Shown: one piece after another, positions 62,161 through 64,000 of the stretch
How the letters are laid out: each line of letters starts with the position of its first letter
Position numbering within the stretch: position 1 is the stretch's first letter
Source: Adineta ricciae
Lineage: Eukaryota > Rotifera > Eurotatoria > Adinetida > Adinetidae
Reading direction: 5' to 3'
Assembly (NCBI GenBank): GCA_905250025.1
Contig: CAJNOJ010000371.1
Span: forward strand, 1 to 64,000
Length of the DNA: 64,000 bases
Program-made: the position numbers and the translations under genes
The notes under the pieces: model-generated
The model's database searches: none
Told to the model about the DNA's origin: nothing
Seen by the model: only the letters and a program-made list of their open reading frames with translations

Positions 62161-64000
62161 GTTGAAAACTGTTGCACGTGGATGCTTTTAGATAGATTGA
62201 TCGACAATTAACACGAGTACATGTCTATACTAAATACAATGAAACAAAAGACATTGTTATCAAGAGAATAACGAATTAAAACGAAAATGCGGGTAATAAT
62301 CATTCTGTACAGGCTAGAGGGAATAATATAGATTTAGCCAGTGTAATAGCTGTTGTTTCGTAGAAACGCTAATCACATTGCCTAATTCGTTTTATTTCAT
62401 CCAGCCTGAATGGAGCTTTACGAATGCAAGAGATGAATCGAGTTGTAACCGCAAATGAAATGAATCTAACTGTTTCTGATTGGTGTTTTACCGTTTTCCT
62501 TTTCTGAAAGAAGAGATTCGTTGAGTGCTTTGTTTATTTCTGTCCGTTATGTGATTGATTGATATGTCGAATGAGAATGGTATATTATTAGAGGAAATGT
62601 AAAACGTCTCTTTCGTGCGTTTACTATTATGAGCAGATGCACTTCTACCTAGCGTCATTTATATGAAATCTGTAGGCAAACACTGAAATATTTTACAGAA
62701 TCTGGTGAAGAACTGAAATAGGCATGTATTCACCATATATATTTTAGTGACATCAATATATTCTTACCACACAACTAATCATAAGATTAAATAAACTGTA
62801 AAGGTGATAAACTCAAGCATTTTCGGCGTAAAATTTGTACTTCTAGAAACTTACTTCTAATGAGAAGGGCCTCATTCGATCGAGGATAAAATTTAGAATC
62901 TTCTGATATATAAATTTCAATAAAATATTGTTAAGCGAAAACATTAACTCAGTGGCAGATCTAGGGAGAAGGGACGGTTCCGGATAAGAACCACTTTTCT
63001 AGGTCTACCAAAGTAATGTAAACTTATTCATTCATTGTTGCTGGAAGAGTTGATCATCTTTCTGGAAAGAAAGGGCAAACGCATTCTATAGTTATAAAGT
63101 GTGGGTCATTGTCATTTGTATGAAATTTGACAGTATACCAAAAACGTACTTCATACTAGCAGTGTTAGATCAGAAACGTAATTCTAAAGTTTTTCGAAAA
63201 TAGGGAAAAACACATAATTTAGAATCTTCTCGGATTTGTTTTGTTCTGACAAGAGAGAAGCAAATCATTATTAGTTTTTCTATGATTTCATCAGATTAAC
63301 TTCATCATTTTTCTATCAAACTTTACTTGTTGCCAAATTAGAGGTTTATTGTAGCATCATACGATATGTGGGATATTACTCAAGCAACAAGTTTCAATGA
63401 ACATCTCTTTTTAAGATGATTCTGTAGATTTTTGCAAACTCTATTCGAATTTTTCGTTTTGGCTACATTCAATTAATTTTTCTATTACACTAACCAATAG
63501 TAATAAAAAATGTTTATAGTGACAGTGGTAAACCAGTGCCTTTTCCCTGAGTATGTATCACAAAATATTTTCTACAATATGGATAGATTTTTCAGCTAGA
63601 TAAATAACCACAAAAGGCACAAATATAAAAAAAAATGAATTAGTGTAGACTTGAAAATAAAACAGCACCATTCGACATGTTTCACCTATTGAGAAATCTT
63701 CTCGTGTGCGAAACAGCTAGATGTGTTCATTAGTCGGATGCTTTCGTTCAGTATGAACACAAAAATAGCTGGAGTCAGCTGATTAGTAGTAAATGATCTA
63801 GAAAATGTGTGATATAAAACAGGAACTATCCTTGCTCAAATCTGTATTTATACAAACATTAAATAACAGTAAGAATGTTGACTAATTCCGTTTTACATCA
63901 AATCAAAACTATTTATTTGTATTGAAACAACTTCTAACTAAAAAGAGAACTTCTTGAAAGATTATACATGAATAGAACTGAGACAAACACTCGGAATTCG
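62161..64000. other. 1.84 kb AT-rich, no gene recognised
   Basis: Only short ORFs. A segment starting CAGTGGCAGATCTAGGGAGA at about 62950 resembles the end of several DNA transposon families, but no matching second end was found in the window. Confidence 0.4.

Overview
This 64 kb window is nuclear DNA from a small-genome animal, most likely a bdelloid rotifer (Adineta/Rotaria type). The evidence is a set of clear animal orthologues (RAB2, GOLGA7, TTC5, RGS12/14, ARMC4, BAIAP3/Munc13-4, PHM, HEXD, PTP1B-like) with very short GT-AG introns, mostly 45-60 bp. Mixed in are intronless genes of microbial character and a plant-type DYW pentatricopeptide gene, a class known outside plants from only a few lineages, including bdelloids. 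The species call is inference; no sequence could be searched.

Layout. 1-5.3 kb: a kelch protein (RABEPK-like), a decayed DYW-PPR gene carrying two in-frame stops, a broken splice acceptor and a MITE-like insertion, and GOLGA7. 5.3-22.3 kb: a long upstream region and one RGS12/14-type gene (RGS, two Ras-binding domains, degenerate GoLoco) with at least four alternative first exons. One of its introns houses a complete opposite-strand gene for an unknown 630-residue secreted protein. 22.9 kb: a 5S rRNA gene. 23.3-29.5 kb, minus strand: PTPN1/2-like phosphatase, TTC5/STRAP and RAB2. 31-35.8 kb: an intronless FAD monooxygenase, ARMC4/ODAD2 (ciliary dynein arm docking) and an intronless DUF5662 protein. 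36-41 kb, minus strand: a BAIAP3/Munc13-4 exocytosis protein. A 61-base N gap follows, beside an inverted repeat. 43-50.6 kb: secreted GH16 glucanase, the peptide-amidating enzyme PHM with a pair of mutually exclusive exons, and membrane-anchored HEXD.

From about 50.8 kb the character changes to AT-rich, gene-poor DNA. It holds three copies of a ~0.2 kb dispersed repeat, a 367-bp foldback element with an 11-bp target duplication, a hAT transposase fossil, two tandem intronless paralogues of a two-membrane-span family with mosaic divergence, a B-box-like mini ORF, and a trypsin-like protease gene broken by a second copy of the same MITE found in the PPR gene.

Membrane traffic and secretion recur (RAB2, GOLGA7, RABEPK-like, BAIAP3, PHM), but the genes are separate transcription units and the sequence shows no operon. 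All exon boundaries were read by eye from splice signals, reading-frame phase and family similarity.
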